From positions 5,318 through 12,711 of the forward strand of contig DFBP01000302.1 of assembly GCA_002366685.1 (NCBI GenBank): a stretch of DNA of 7,394 nucleotides, given 5' to 3'. The translations under genes were made by a program, and so were the position numbers. The notes beneath the pieces are model-generated. The model made no database searches, was not told the origin of the DNA, and saw nothing but the letters and a program-made list of their open reading frames with translations. Below are positions 1 to 6,664 of this stretch, piece after piece; position 1 is the stretch's first letter; every line of letters starts with the position of its first letter. This stretch comes from Rhodobacterales bacterium UBA3077. GTDB taxonomy: Bacteria; Pseudomonadota; Alphaproteobacteria; Rhodobacterales; Rhodobacteraceae.

Positions 1-528
1 ATGCTGCAAGGGTTGATCGAGGTCGGCACAAAAATGCTGCCGGATCTGCCACAACATGCGGTTACGGCCACCTATGCGGGCTTGCGCCCAGCCACCCAGT
101 TCAAAGATTACCAGATCGAGGCCGAGGCTGGTAAAAACTGGATCGGCGTGAATGGTATCCGCTCCACCGGCCTGACGGCAGCATTGGGGATTGCGGCTTA
201 TGTCGAGCAACTTTGCGCCGAAAAGTTTGCCGAATTTGGCCCCGCCAAAACCCCGACTTTCCCTCAAATGCCTATGCTCGCCCAGCACGAAGAGCGCAGC
301 TTTCAGGAAGGTGACGGCACCGAGATCGTCTGCCATTGTGAAGGTGTAACCCGTGGCGATATCGAGCGCGCGCTTGTTGCTGACATTCCTGCCAAAAGTC
401 TTGGCGGCCTTCGGCGACGCACGCGGGTAATGATGGGCCGATGCAACGGCTTTTATTGCTCGGCAAAGGTGGCAGCGCTCACCAAAGGCAAAATCACACC
501 TGCACTTGACGGGGGTGACGAGACATGA
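1..528 (+). CDS. GlpA/DAO-type FAD-dependent oxidoreductase with C-terminal BFD-like [2Fe-2S] domain (3' end only)
   Basis: This is the C-terminal 175 residues of a larger flavoprotein; the reading frame is open at the first base, so the ATG there is probably an internal Met and the true start lies upstream. Residues ~22-70 carry the end of a DAO/GlpA FAD domain (YAGLRPAT, then VNGIRSTGLTAALGIA), which closes over the flavin in glycerol-3-phosphate dehydrogenase and L-2-hydroxyglutarate oxidase relatives. Residues ~108-162 form a BFD-like domain: CHC at 111/113 and CNGFYC at 148/153 (C-x-C-x34-C-x4-C), preceded by TRVMMGR, the usual [2Fe-2S] ligand pattern. Such domains pass electrons from flavin to a partner. 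The stop overlaps the next start by 4 bp (ATGA), so the two are probably translationally coupled subunits of one dehydrogenase. Substrate cannot be told without the N-terminal half; glycerol-3-phosphate, a 2-hydroxy acid or an amine/opine are all possible. Confidence 0.85.
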   Translation: MLQGLIEVGTKMLPDLPQHAVTATYAGLRPATQFKDYQIEAEAGKNWIGVNGIRSTGLTAALGIAAYVEQLCAEKFAEFGPAKTPTFPQMPMLAQHEERSFQEGDGTEIVCHCEGVTRGDIERALVADIPAKSLGGLRRRTRVMMGRCNGFYCSAKVAALTKGKITPALDGGDET

Positions 529-1742
529 GCGATTATGACGTTGCCATCATCGGTTCCGGCCCCTCGGGAATTGCCGCGGCAACCGGATTAATCCGCGCAG
601 GTATCACCAATATTATTGTATTTGAGCGCGAAGCGGAAATCGGCGGCATTCCGCGCCACACCCACCACCAGAGTTTTGGCATGCTGGTGTTCAAGCGCCC
701 TATGTCTGGCCCGAAATACATCAAAAAACTGCTCAAGCGTTGTGCAGGCGTGCGGTTTGAAACCAGCACCACCGTCTTGGCCATCCAAGAAGGCGGTGTG
801 CTGGATTTAACCACGCCGGAAGGGCAAAAAACCATTTGTGCCCGCCATATCGTACTCGCCACCGGTGCCCGTGAAACCCCGCGCCACGGAAGGTTGATCT
901 CCGGCCTTCGCCCGCAAGGCATAATAACCACCGGCGCGCTGCAACAGTTCATTTACACCGGCAAAATGAAACCGTTTCAGCGACCCGTAATTGTTGGGAC
1001 CGAACTTGTCAGTTTTTCGGCTCTTTGGACATTGCGCCACGCCGGGATAAACCCTGCCGCGATGATCGAGGAAAACAGCCGGACCACCGCATACCGCCCC
1101 GCGGCTTTGTTTGCACGGCTGCTCGGTGTGCCGATATTTTACCGCAGCAAGGTTGTAGATATTGCCGATGTTGAAAAGCTCTCGCGGGTCGAGATCGAAA
1201 ATGCGTCCGGCGAAAAACAATCAATCGCATGTGACGGTGTGATTTTCAGCGGCAAATTCACCGGCGATAATAACCTCGCTAAAGCCAGCCATATGGGTCT
1301 AAACCGGGGCACTCAGTTCCCGCTAGTTGATCAAAACTGGATCAGCACGGACCCAAACATTTCCGTTATCGGCAATACCGTACATCCGGCGGATATGGGG
1401 GACCAGTGCTATCTGGAAGGGCTGGAATCTGGTCGGAAGGTTGCCGAGAAGATAGGTGGGAACGCGCCATCTGGATGCCAGATTCCTGTAGAGCCAGGCG
1501 AAGGGATAAGGATGACCACACCCAATATGCTGCGGGTCGGAGCGAGCAAGATCGTTGTTTCCCTAAACCTTCATGTAACAAAAGCCTATTCCGGGCCAAT
1601 ATCCGTGACCTACAACGGCGAAACGCTCTATAAAAAGCGCCATCGCTGCCTGCCCGCACGCCGGATCACGCTTAAACGTATCCAACTGAAAGGCGCGGTA
1701 GAAAACACAGATCTGCCTCTGGAGATTCACCTCGGCGAATAG
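525..1742 (+). CDS. NAD(P)/FAD-dependent oxidoreductase (pyridine nucleotide-disulfide oxidoreductase fold), partner of the upstream flavoprotein
   Basis: A complete 405-residue flavoprotein. The N-terminal Rossmann motif is GSGPSG at 10-15, with an acidic residue at E35 for the FAD ribose. LATGARETPR at 111-120 is the second FAD contact found in this fold. The C-terminal FAD segment is IGNTVHPADMGDQCYLEGLESGRKVAEKI, 282-310. The second nucleotide-binding site, normally GxGxxG, reads VGTELVSFSAL (157-167) and lacks the glycine pattern, so NAD(P)H binding is doubtful; it probably accepts electrons from, or passes them to, the partner. HcnB and opine-oxidase A subunits are comparable partners. 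About 80 residues (325-405) follow the flavin fold; they are rich in basic residues and predicted strands and match nothing I recognise. No redox-active CxxC is present. Start: the ATG overlaps the previous stop. The specific substrate is unknown. Confidence 0.82.
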   Translation: MSDYDVAIIGSGPSGIAAATGLIRAGITNIIVFEREAEIGGIPRHTHHQSFGMLVFKRPMSGPKYIKKLLKRCAGVRFETSTTVLAIQEGGVLDLTTPEGQKTICARHIVLATGARETPRHGRLISGLRPQGIITTGALQQFIYTGKMKPFQRPVIVGTELVSFSALWTLRHAGINPAAMIEENSRTTAYRPAALFARLLGVPIFYRSKVVDIADVEKLSRVEIENASGEKQSIACDGVIFSGKFTGDNNLAKASHMGLNRGTQFPLVDQNWISTDPNISVIGNTVHPADMGDQCYLEGLESGRKVAEKIGGNAPSGCQIPVEPGEGIRMTTPNMLRVGASKIVVSLNLHVTKAYSGPISVTYNGETLYKKRHRCLPARRITLKRIQLKGAVENTDLPLEIHLGE

Positions 1743-1774
1743 GTCCACAATGACTTGGCTGATGCGATGAGCGG

Positions 1775-1823
1775 AAGTCGAGCAAGCCCTTATGAGCCAT
1801 ATCGTTGCTTGCCGACTTAAGGG
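1775..1823 (+). other. Inverted repeat after the flavoprotein pair; possible 3'-end structure or pseudoknot
   Basis: AAGTCG (1775-1780) and GCAAGC (1782-1787) pair with GCTTGC (1807-1812) and CGACTT (1813-1818). This gives a 12-bp stem with one bulged A at 1781 and a 19-nt loop. Inside the loop, TATG/CATA can form a small hairpin (1791-1801). The loop segment CCCTTA (1787-1792) is also complementary to TAAGGG (1818-1823) directly after the stem, so an H-type pseudoknot or a competing pairing is possible. No run of T follows, so it is not a textbook intrinsic terminator. It starts 33 bp past the flavoprotein stop and could mark that transcript's end or sit in the leader of the kinase. Confidence 0.4.
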
Positions 1824-1850
1824 TTATTTCGTCCCATCAAGGATTTATCA

Positions 1851-1928
1851 ATGTTTTTTGGTCAATCTGGTCAGACGCCACGCTGTTTCAATAGAAATTT
1901 GATTGTGGGGTTTGCAAAGGGGCGATAG
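1851..1928 (+). CDS. Possible 25-codon leader ORF just upstream of the kinase gene
   Basis: ATG at 1851 is preceded by AAGGA (1839-1843) with 7-nt spacing, a good ribosome binding site. The frame runs 25 codons to TAG at 1926-1928, 2 nt before the TTG start of the kinase. The peptide begins MFFGQSGQTP and ends VGFAKGR; it has one Cys, no run of a single amino acid as in a classical attenuator, and no clear membrane segment. Its 3' end covers the ribosome binding site of the kinase (1916-1922), so its translation would bear on kinase initiation, either coupling or masking it. An ORF this short can occur by chance; the binding site and the exact placement are the only support. Confidence 0.35.
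   Translation: MFFGQSGQTPRCFNRNLIVGFAKGR
1916..1922 (+). promoter_or_regulatory. Ribosome binding site that decides the TTG start of the kinase
   Basis: AAAGGGG lies 8 nt before TTG at 1931. An in-frame TAG at 1892-1894 rules out a start further upstream than that. No ATG or GTG occurs between it and the TTG, and the first internal ATG (Met33) falls inside the kinase H-box. TTG is therefore the only plausible initiator. Confidence 0.65.
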
Positions 1929-1930
1929 AT

Positions 1931-3121
1931 TTGAACGAAAAAACCGATAGCTCCGATCTGGCGGCGCTGAAAGCCCGAGTTTCAACGCTTGAGGAAACGC
2001 TCCAGCAAAAAAACCGGTTCTTGGCGATGGTCAGCCATGAATTGCGCACACCGATGAACGGGGTGTTTGGCATGGCTGACGCCCTTGCCCGAACAAACCT
2101 TGATGAAAAACAAAGCCGGTATCTTTCTGTGCTGAGGGATTCTTGCGATTCCATGCTGTCAATCGCCAATCAGCTTTTGGAAAAAGGCAAATTCGACTCC
2201 GGGCAAACCGCATTGGTTCCGGTTGATTTTGACATTGCGGAATTTATTTCGTGGCAGGTCGCGGACTTTGCAAGCCGGGCCAAAAAACGCGGCTTGATCT
2301 TGGAACTTGATACCAAAATTCTGATCGATTCCCGCATTCGATTTGACAAACAAAGGCTCGGGCAAGTCCTTAGCAACCTCATTTCCAACGCCATCCGGTA
2401 TACTGACGAGGGCCGCGTTGTGGTACGGGCTATTCTGCAAATGAACCGGGACAACGAACGCCATCTGGTATTGAGTGTCGAAGACAGTGGCATCGGTATC
2501 TCCCCGGAAAAGCACAAACATGTTTTCGAACCTTTTTATTCGGCTGACCCGGTGGAGACGGCCAATCGCGGGGGTACCGGCCTTGGGCTCAGTGTTGTTG
2601 GTGATCTCGTGTCACTTATGAACGGCTCTATTCGAGTTGATTCCGCAACCGGAATGGGCTCAACTTTCACCGTGGATCTTATTGTGGATGAAGCAGAAAA
2701 CCGCCCCGCGCCGGAGACCACCCCGCGCCGATCCATGCCAGATAATCTCCATGTGCTGCTGGCCGAAGACAATGACTCAAACGCCTTCGTTTTTGAAGTT
2801 TTGCTCGAAGATACCGGTGTAAAAACAACGCGCGTACGCAATGGCAAGGAAGCGGTCACCGCTTTTGCAAATGGGGTGTTCGATATTGTGTTCATGGACA
2901 TCCAAATGCCGGTGATGAATGGCATCGAGGCTACATACGCCATCCGAAGCATCGAGGGCGAAGCCGATTCGCCAGTGCCAATTATCGCGCTCACGGCAGA
3001 TACGATTGCCAGCCAGTGCTCCACCTATCAGGCCGCCCGTTTTACGGATTTCATCAGCAAACCAATGCGCCAGAAAGACCTGCTCGATACACTTTCAATA
3101 TTTGACAAAGAAATCTGTTGA
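1931..3121 (+). CDS. Soluble hybrid histidine kinase (HisKA-HATPase-REC)
   Basis: A complete 396-residue sensor kinase with an attached receiver. Residues 9-30 form a short predicted coiled coil. The HisKA domain follows with H-box FLAMVSHELRTPMNG (phosphoacceptor His36). The HATPase domain shows the N-box LSNLISNAIRYT (Asn153), G1 box VEDSGIGIS (Asp185), F-box HVFEPFYS and G2 box GGTGLGLSV (214-222). After a linker (~252-272) a receiver domain carries the acidic pair E279/D280, phosphoacceptor D323 in FMDIQMPVMNG, T355 and K377 in ISKPM. All catalytic residues are present. There is no signal peptide, membrane segment, PAS or GAF domain, so the input must come through a partner protein or from the short N-terminus. 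It begins at TTG. No DNA-binding response regulator or HPt protein is encoded in the window. It probably shares a transcript with the aminotransferase gene, which begins 55 bp downstream. Confidence 0.9.
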   Translation: MNEKTDSSDLAALKARVSTLEETLQQKNRFLAMVSHELRTPMNGVFGMADALARTNLDEKQSRYLSVLRDSCDSMLSIANQLLEKGKFDSGQTALVPVDFDIAEFISWQVADFASRAKKRGLILELDTKILIDSRIRFDKQRLGQVLSNLISNAIRYTDEGRVVVRAILQMNRDNERHLVLSVEDSGIGISPEKHKHVFEPFYSADPVETANRGGTGLGLSVVGDLVSLMNGSIRVDSATGMGSTFTVDLIVDEAENRPAPETTPRRSMPDNLHVLLAEDNDSNAFVFEVLLEDTGVKTTRVRNGKEAVTAFANGVFDIVFMDIQMPVMNGIEATYAIRSIEGEADSPVPIIALTADTIASQCSTYQAARFTDFISKPMRQKDLLDTLSIFDKEIC

Positions 3122-3176
3122 ACAATAGGTCCGAATGGGTAATCGTCGGCAAAACCCCTCAAACTCCGGTGACCCC

Positions 3177-4580
3177 ATGGACCATATTACCAATCATCCT
3201 GCCACGGCTGACATGCAAGCATCAGATGCGGCCCACCACCTTCATCCGTTTACAGATACAGTAGCGCTGAACGAAAAGGGTGCTCGCATAATAACCAGTG
3301 GCAAAGGGGTTATGATAAAGGACAGCGAAGGCGAAGAAATTCTGGATGCGATGGCGGGCCTTTGGTGCGTAAATATCGGGTATGGCCGGAACGAACTAGC
3401 AGACGTCGCCGCGCGGCAAATGCGTGAGCTACCCTATTACAACACCTTTTTCCAAACCAGCCATCCGATGGTTATCGCGTTGGCTGAAAAAATAGCGCAA
3501 CTCGCCCCGGGTGACCTTAACCGCACGTTTTTCTCCTGTGGTGGATCAGATGCCAACGACACTAATATCCGCCTCGTGCGGCACTATTGGGCTTCGCTGG
3601 GCAAACCAACCAAAACCCACATTATCAGCCGCAAAAACGGCTACCATGGCTCGGCGATTGGGTCCGCCAGCCTTGGCGGGATGGAAGCTATGCACGCGCA
3701 GGGCGGCCTGCCGATCCCGGGTATTTCCCACATTGACCAACCCTATTGGTATGCCGAGGGTGGCGACCTATCCCCTGAAGAATTCGGACTAAAAGCAGCC
3801 CAGGCGCTTGAAGCCGAGATCGAGCGTGTGGGTGAAGGCAACGTGGCTGCTTTTATCGCCGAGCCGGTGCAGGGTGCCGGTGGCGTCATTGTTCCGCCAT
3901 CTACCTATTGGCCTGAAATCCAGCGCATATGTGACGCCAACGAAATTCTGCTCATTGCTGACGAGGTTATAACCGGTTTCGGGCGCACCGGTGCGTGGTT
4001 TGGTAGCCAAACCTACAATATCCGCCCCGATATTATGACCATCGCCAAAGGGCTTTCCTCGGGCTACCAACCGATCGGCGGTTCGGTGATTTCAGAAAAG
4101 ATCGCGGCTGTCTTTGCAGAAAAAGGCGGCGAATTTGCGCACGGCTACACCTATTCCGGCCATCCGGTAGCCGCTGCCGTGGCGCTGGAAAATTTACGCA
4201 TTCTGGAAGAGGAGCATATCGTCGATACCGTTGCTTCCGACACCGGCCCGTACCTCGCCCAGCGCTGGGCCGAACTTGGACAGCATCCGCTGGTCGGAGA
4301 AGCCCGGATTTCGGGCATGATGGCAGCGCTCGAGCTTACACCTGATGTGTCTGCCCGGGCACCATTTGCCGAATCTGGCTCGGTTGGCCCGATTTGCCGC
4401 GACCATTGTTTCGCCAGCAATCTAATCATGCGCCATGTGGGTGACAAAATGATTATTTCGCCGCCGCTGGTCATTAGCCGTTCAGAAATCGACACAATGA
4501 TCGAGCGCGCCCACAAAGCTTTGGACAAAACTATGGCTGACGCTAAGGCGCAAGGTCTGATGGTGGCAGGCACACGCTAG
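3177..4580 (+). CDS. Class III (omega) aminotransferase, SpuC-like, pyridoxal-phosphate dependent
   Basis: This enzyme would move an amino group from a terminal amine or omega-amino acid to a keto acid, usually pyruvate, in the cytoplasm. With the ATG at 3177 it is 467 residues, normal for the family. Motifs (numbered from that start): MAGLWCVNIGYGR at ~59-71, GGSDANDTNIR (~122-132) for the cofactor phosphate, NGYHG (~154-158), IAEPVQGAGG (~227-236), LLIADEVITGFGRTG (Asp262) and TIAKGLSSG with Schiff-base Lys291. Near the end come RHVGDKMIISPPLVIS. The whole resembles Pseudomonas polyamine:pyruvate aminotransferase SpuC closely, as I recall that sequence, but the family is promiscuous (polyamines, beta-alanine, diaminobutyrate). 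An in-frame ATG at 3135 would add 14 residues; I prefer 3177 because MDHITNHPATADMQASDAAHH resembles family N-termini and GGTGA precedes it. Neither start has a strong ribosome binding site. Confidence 0.9.
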   Translation: MDHITNHPATADMQASDAAHHLHPFTDTVALNEKGARIITSGKGVMIKDSEGEEILDAMAGLWCVNIGYGRNELADVAARQMRELPYYNTFFQTSHPMVIALAEKIAQLAPGDLNRTFFSCGGSDANDTNIRLVRHYWASLGKPTKTHIISRKNGYHGSAIGSASLGGMEAMHAQGGLPIPGISHIDQPYWYAEGGDLSPEEFGLKAAQALEAEIERVGEGNVAAFIAEPVQGAGGVIVPPSTYWPEIQRICDANEILLIADEVITGFGRTGAWFGSQTYNIRPDIMTIAKGLSSGYQPIGGSVISEKIAAVFAEKGGEFAHGYTYSGHPVAAAVALENLRILEEEHIVDTVASDTGPYLAQRWAELGQHPLVGEARISGMMAALELTPDVSARAPFAESGSVGPICRDHCFASNLIMRHVGDKMIISPPLVISRSEIDTMIERAHKALDKTMADAKAQGLMVAGTR

Positions 4581-4596
4581 GGCGCTTTTTGTGAGT

Positions 4597-4625
4597 TGCA
4601 TCGGCAATCTCGTTTTGCCGATGCA
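4597..4625. terminator. Perfect inverted repeat between convergent operons; likely bidirectional transcript end
   Basis: TGCATCGGCAA (4597-4607) and TTGCCGATGCA (4615-4625) form an 11-bp perfect stem around a 7-nt loop. It fills most of the 49-bp gap between the aminotransferase stop (4580) and the M24 hydrolase stop (4630), beginning 4 nt past the latter. Neither side has a T-run in the right position: the CTTTTTG at 4585-4591 lies before the stem when read on the + strand. It may therefore work as a weak or factor-assisted terminator, or as a 3'-end stabiliser for both mRNAs. Confidence 0.65.
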
Positions 4626-4629
4626 CGCC

Positions 4630-5811
4630 CTACCCGATCACCGGCATTTCGGCAGGGGCCCTCCGTGACAGGAGTTGCGGCCCCTCTTCGCGGATCACAA
4701 TATCCTCTTCGTGAACCATGACTTTTCCATCTCCAAAACTCATGCCCGGCTCTAGTGTGATCACCATTCCGACTTCAAGAACCGTATGATCTTGCGCGGT
4801 GTGTGAAGGCCATTCGGTTAGCTGCATACCCAGCCCGTGGCCAAGGCGGCCCACATCGCTATCCTGCGCGCCACTGGCAGACATAACGCTGGCCATCGCG
4901 CGAAACAAATCTGCGCTGGTTGCCCCCGGGCGGGCCGCGGTAAGCCCGGCCTCGGTTGCGGCATAAACCACATCATAGGCGCGTTTAGCTTCGTCCGGCA
5001 CATACCCGAAGGCAAAATTACGATCAAAATCGCAATGATACCCGTCAAAAACAGCCCCGGTATCGAGCAGCATCAGATCGCCGTCGGCAAACCTCCGATC
5101 CGTGGCTGGCCGAATGATATCATCAAACCCTCCCGGGCCAGAGGCACCAACCAGATAGGGCACCTCGTCAGCGCCGCGCTGCAACAGATCAATCCGCATC
5201 CGGATAAAAGCATCGCGCTCGGTGTCACCCAAGGTGACCAGATCAGGAAAATTCTCGAAGGCATCTGAGGCAATCGCGCATATATGGGCGATTTTTTCGA
5301 TTTCGGCTTCCGATTTGACCATGCGCTGCTGGCGAACAATGTTGGTGGCGTCTTTAAAACGGTCTGCGCCAAGCAGCTTGCGCAAACGGTCAAAATCATG
5401 TGCTGGCATTCGGATATGGGTCTCGTGACCCATTGGCAGGCCGATGCGGCCATCCATACCCGCAACTTCATTCAACACATCCGCCAGCAGTGTGATTCCG
5501 TCATCTTCCGGCCGCGGGGCTGGCCATGTGCGAATATCATCCAACCATGTGGCCGCCATACTGGAAGCGCCAATTCCGGGGATTACGGCAACAGGTTTGC
5601 CCTGTGCAGGAACAACCAGAAACCACGGGCGGGTCGGGCTTTGCCAAAATGGGGTATGGAATCCCGAATAATAGCGCACTTCCGGTTCGGTACAGACAAG
5701 CAGAGCCTTTAGCCCCTGTTCCCCCATCAGTGTTTGCGCTTTGGCCGTGCGCGCTTCGAACTCGCTCTGCCTGAAGCCGCGCTCAGGCGCTTCACTTTTT
5801 CTGTTTTTCAT
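4630..5811 (-). CDS. M24 family metallohydrolase (creatinase/prolidase/Xaa-Pro aminopeptidase fold)
   Basis: A complete 393-residue protein. It has the creatinase-type N-terminal domain (~15-155, with LLVCTEPEVRYYSGF) and a C-terminal pita-bread domain (~163-385). All five metal ligands of M24 peptidases can be placed: D250 in LLDTGAVFDGYHCDFDRN, D261, H325 in GHGLGMQ, E354 in TLEPGMSF and E369 in HEEDIVI. H337 in WPSH matches a conserved accessory His. A di-metal hydrolase acting on an X-Pro-like or cyclic amide bond is therefore expected. The start ATG overlaps the stop of the racemase-like gene by 4 bp and has AAGGAA 6 nt upstream, so the pair is coupled. Ectoine hydrolase (DoeA/EutD) belongs to the same superfamily and sits beside an EutA-type gene in ectoine loci. 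The intact metal site argues against that exact function, since EutD is, as I recall, metal-independent. No signal peptide is visible, so it is cytoplasmic. Confidence 0.87.
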   Translation of the reverse strand: MKNRKSEAPERGFRQSEFEARTAKAQTLMGEQGLKALLVCTEPEVRYYSGFHTPFWQSPTRPWFLVVPAQGKPVAVIPGIGASSMAATWLDDIRTWPAPRPEDDGITLLADVLNEVAGMDGRIGLPMGHETHIRMPAHDFDRLRKLLGADRFKDATNIVRQQRMVKSEAEIEKIAHICAIASDAFENFPDLVTLGDTERDAFIRMRIDLLQRGADEVPYLVGASGPGGFDDIIRPATDRRFADGDLMLLDTGAVFDGYHCDFDRNFAFGYVPDEAKRAYDVVYAATEAGLTAARPGATSADLFRAMASVMSASGAQDSDVGRLGHGLGMQLTEWPSHTAQDHTVLEVGMVITLEPGMSFGDGKVMVHEEDIVIREEGPQLLSRRAPAEMPVIG

Positions 5812-6608
5812 CGGGATTTCCTTGAGCCATTGCTATTAAAAGGAAGATTAAACAGTTGCCCGAACCCTTCTATTTTGTCTTCAACACCTGCGCGGCGCAA
5901 ACAGCTCCAAAACTGGGCCTGATTACTTGTTATCACCGGCTTTCCAGTCAGTTTTTCGATTTCCTCAACAACTTCCAGTGCGCGAATCCCACTGCACGAC
6001 AAAAATATCGCCTCGGCATCGGGGCGGTCGATCTCCTGTGCAAATTCCTTCCAGTAAGCTGGCGTTACGCGGCCAAAATCCACGCCGGTAGTCAGGTTCA
6101 GCCCTTGAATGTCAAGCACATCAAACCCGCGCTCGTTTAGGAAGGCGGCTTCAACGGTATTGATCTCATCGAGATACGGCGTGCCGACGACAATTTTTTT
6201 GGCGTCCAGCGCCTGAAGCGCATCGACGACTGCCGTTGCAATACACATAGGTTGCGCCCAAGGCGCTCCTTTCCGGATTTCCTCAAAAACCCGCTTTTCG
6301 CCATTTACAATCGACCCGCTGGTGCAGTGATAACTGACAATCTCGGGTTTCGTATCGGGCTGTAGGCGCGCGGCGGCTTCGGCCATATGATCAACATGCC
6401 GAGCCAGTGTCTCATTCGTGGTAAAATCTTCGGTCTTGAGGCGGGTAATGTGCACCCCCACACCCGCCGGCGCCATGTCAAAAAAGTCCGCTTCGGCGGC
6501 TAGATCGGTTGACATCAGGATAAACCCCAACCGGGCGCGGCTGTGCCTTCCGGCGTCCATTTCTGGCGATCTCAGTTTTGATTTGATGGTGCTTCCGGGC
6601 CTGTACAT
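5808..6608 (-). CDS. Asp/Glu racemase superfamily protein (maleate isomerase / arylmalonate decarboxylase / EutA type)
   Basis: A 266-residue cytoplasmic enzyme of the two-domain racemase fold. Both catalytic cysteines are present: Cys95 in YHCTSGSIV and Cys205 in FLSCSGIRALE, each at a domain-typical place. Maleate cis-trans isomerases and amino-acid or hydantoin racemases need both, whereas arylmalonate decarboxylase keeps one. Other family traits are RLGFILMSTDLAAE near the N-terminus (~26-39) and KKIVVGTPYLDEIN (~137-150). EutA proteins of ectoine-utilisation operons belong to this family, and the neighbour is an M24 hydrolase as in those operons. Start: ATG at 6608 has GGAG 9 nt upstream; an in-frame TTG at 6614 would add two residues but leaves only 3 nt of spacing. 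The stop overlaps the M24 gene by 4 bp, and 56 bp separate it from the M20 gene upstream. Substrate is not resolved. Confidence 0.82.
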   Translation of the reverse strand: MYRPGSTIKSKLRSPEMDAGRHSRARLGFILMSTDLAAEADFFDMAPAGVGVHITRLKTEDFTTNETLARHVDHMAEAAARLQPDTKPEIVSYHCTSGSIVNGEKRVFEEIRKGAPWAQPMCIATAVVDALQALDAKKIVVGTPYLDEINTVEAAFLNERGFDVLDIQGLNLTTGVDFGRVTPAYWKEFAQEIDRPDAEAIFLSCSGIRALEVVEEIEKLTGKPVITSNQAQFWSCLRRAGVEDKIEGFGQLFNLPFNSNGSRKSR

Positions 6609-6664
6609 TCGCAAAATCTCCGAGGTTCAACCGATATTGTTTTTAGATGTTTCCAACGCTTCTG

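Noticed and set aside
1857..1892. Sigma70-like promoter starting at TTGGTC with TTTCAAT as -10
   Set aside because: The -10 match is poor and no independent evidence supports it, so it was not listed as a feature.
2536..3024. 162-codon open frame on the - strand inside the kinase gene
   Set aside because: It is antisense to well-conserved HATPase and receiver motifs, its peptide is rich in Ser/Thr/Ala with no recognisable domain, and it looks like a codon-bias shadow.
3135..3176. Aminotransferase start at ATG 3135
   Set aside because: It remains possible, but the added 14 residues do not resemble family N-termini and its AGGT is only 4 nt from the ATG; 3177 fits homologues better.
4585..4591. 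CTTTTTG as the T-run of an intrinsic terminator
   Set aside because: It precedes the inverted repeat on the + strand, no stem lies directly upstream of it, and on the - strand it reads as A-rich.
5284..5712. 142-codon open frame on the + strand opposite the M24 gene
   Set aside because: It lies fully antisense to the conserved M24 coding sequence, with no ribosome binding site or family motif seen.
4630..5811. Naming the M24 gene doeA/eutD (ectoine hydrolase)
   Set aside because: The context is suggestive, but the metal ligands are intact and the M20 neighbour is not the expected deacetylase family, so the symbol would overstate the evidence.
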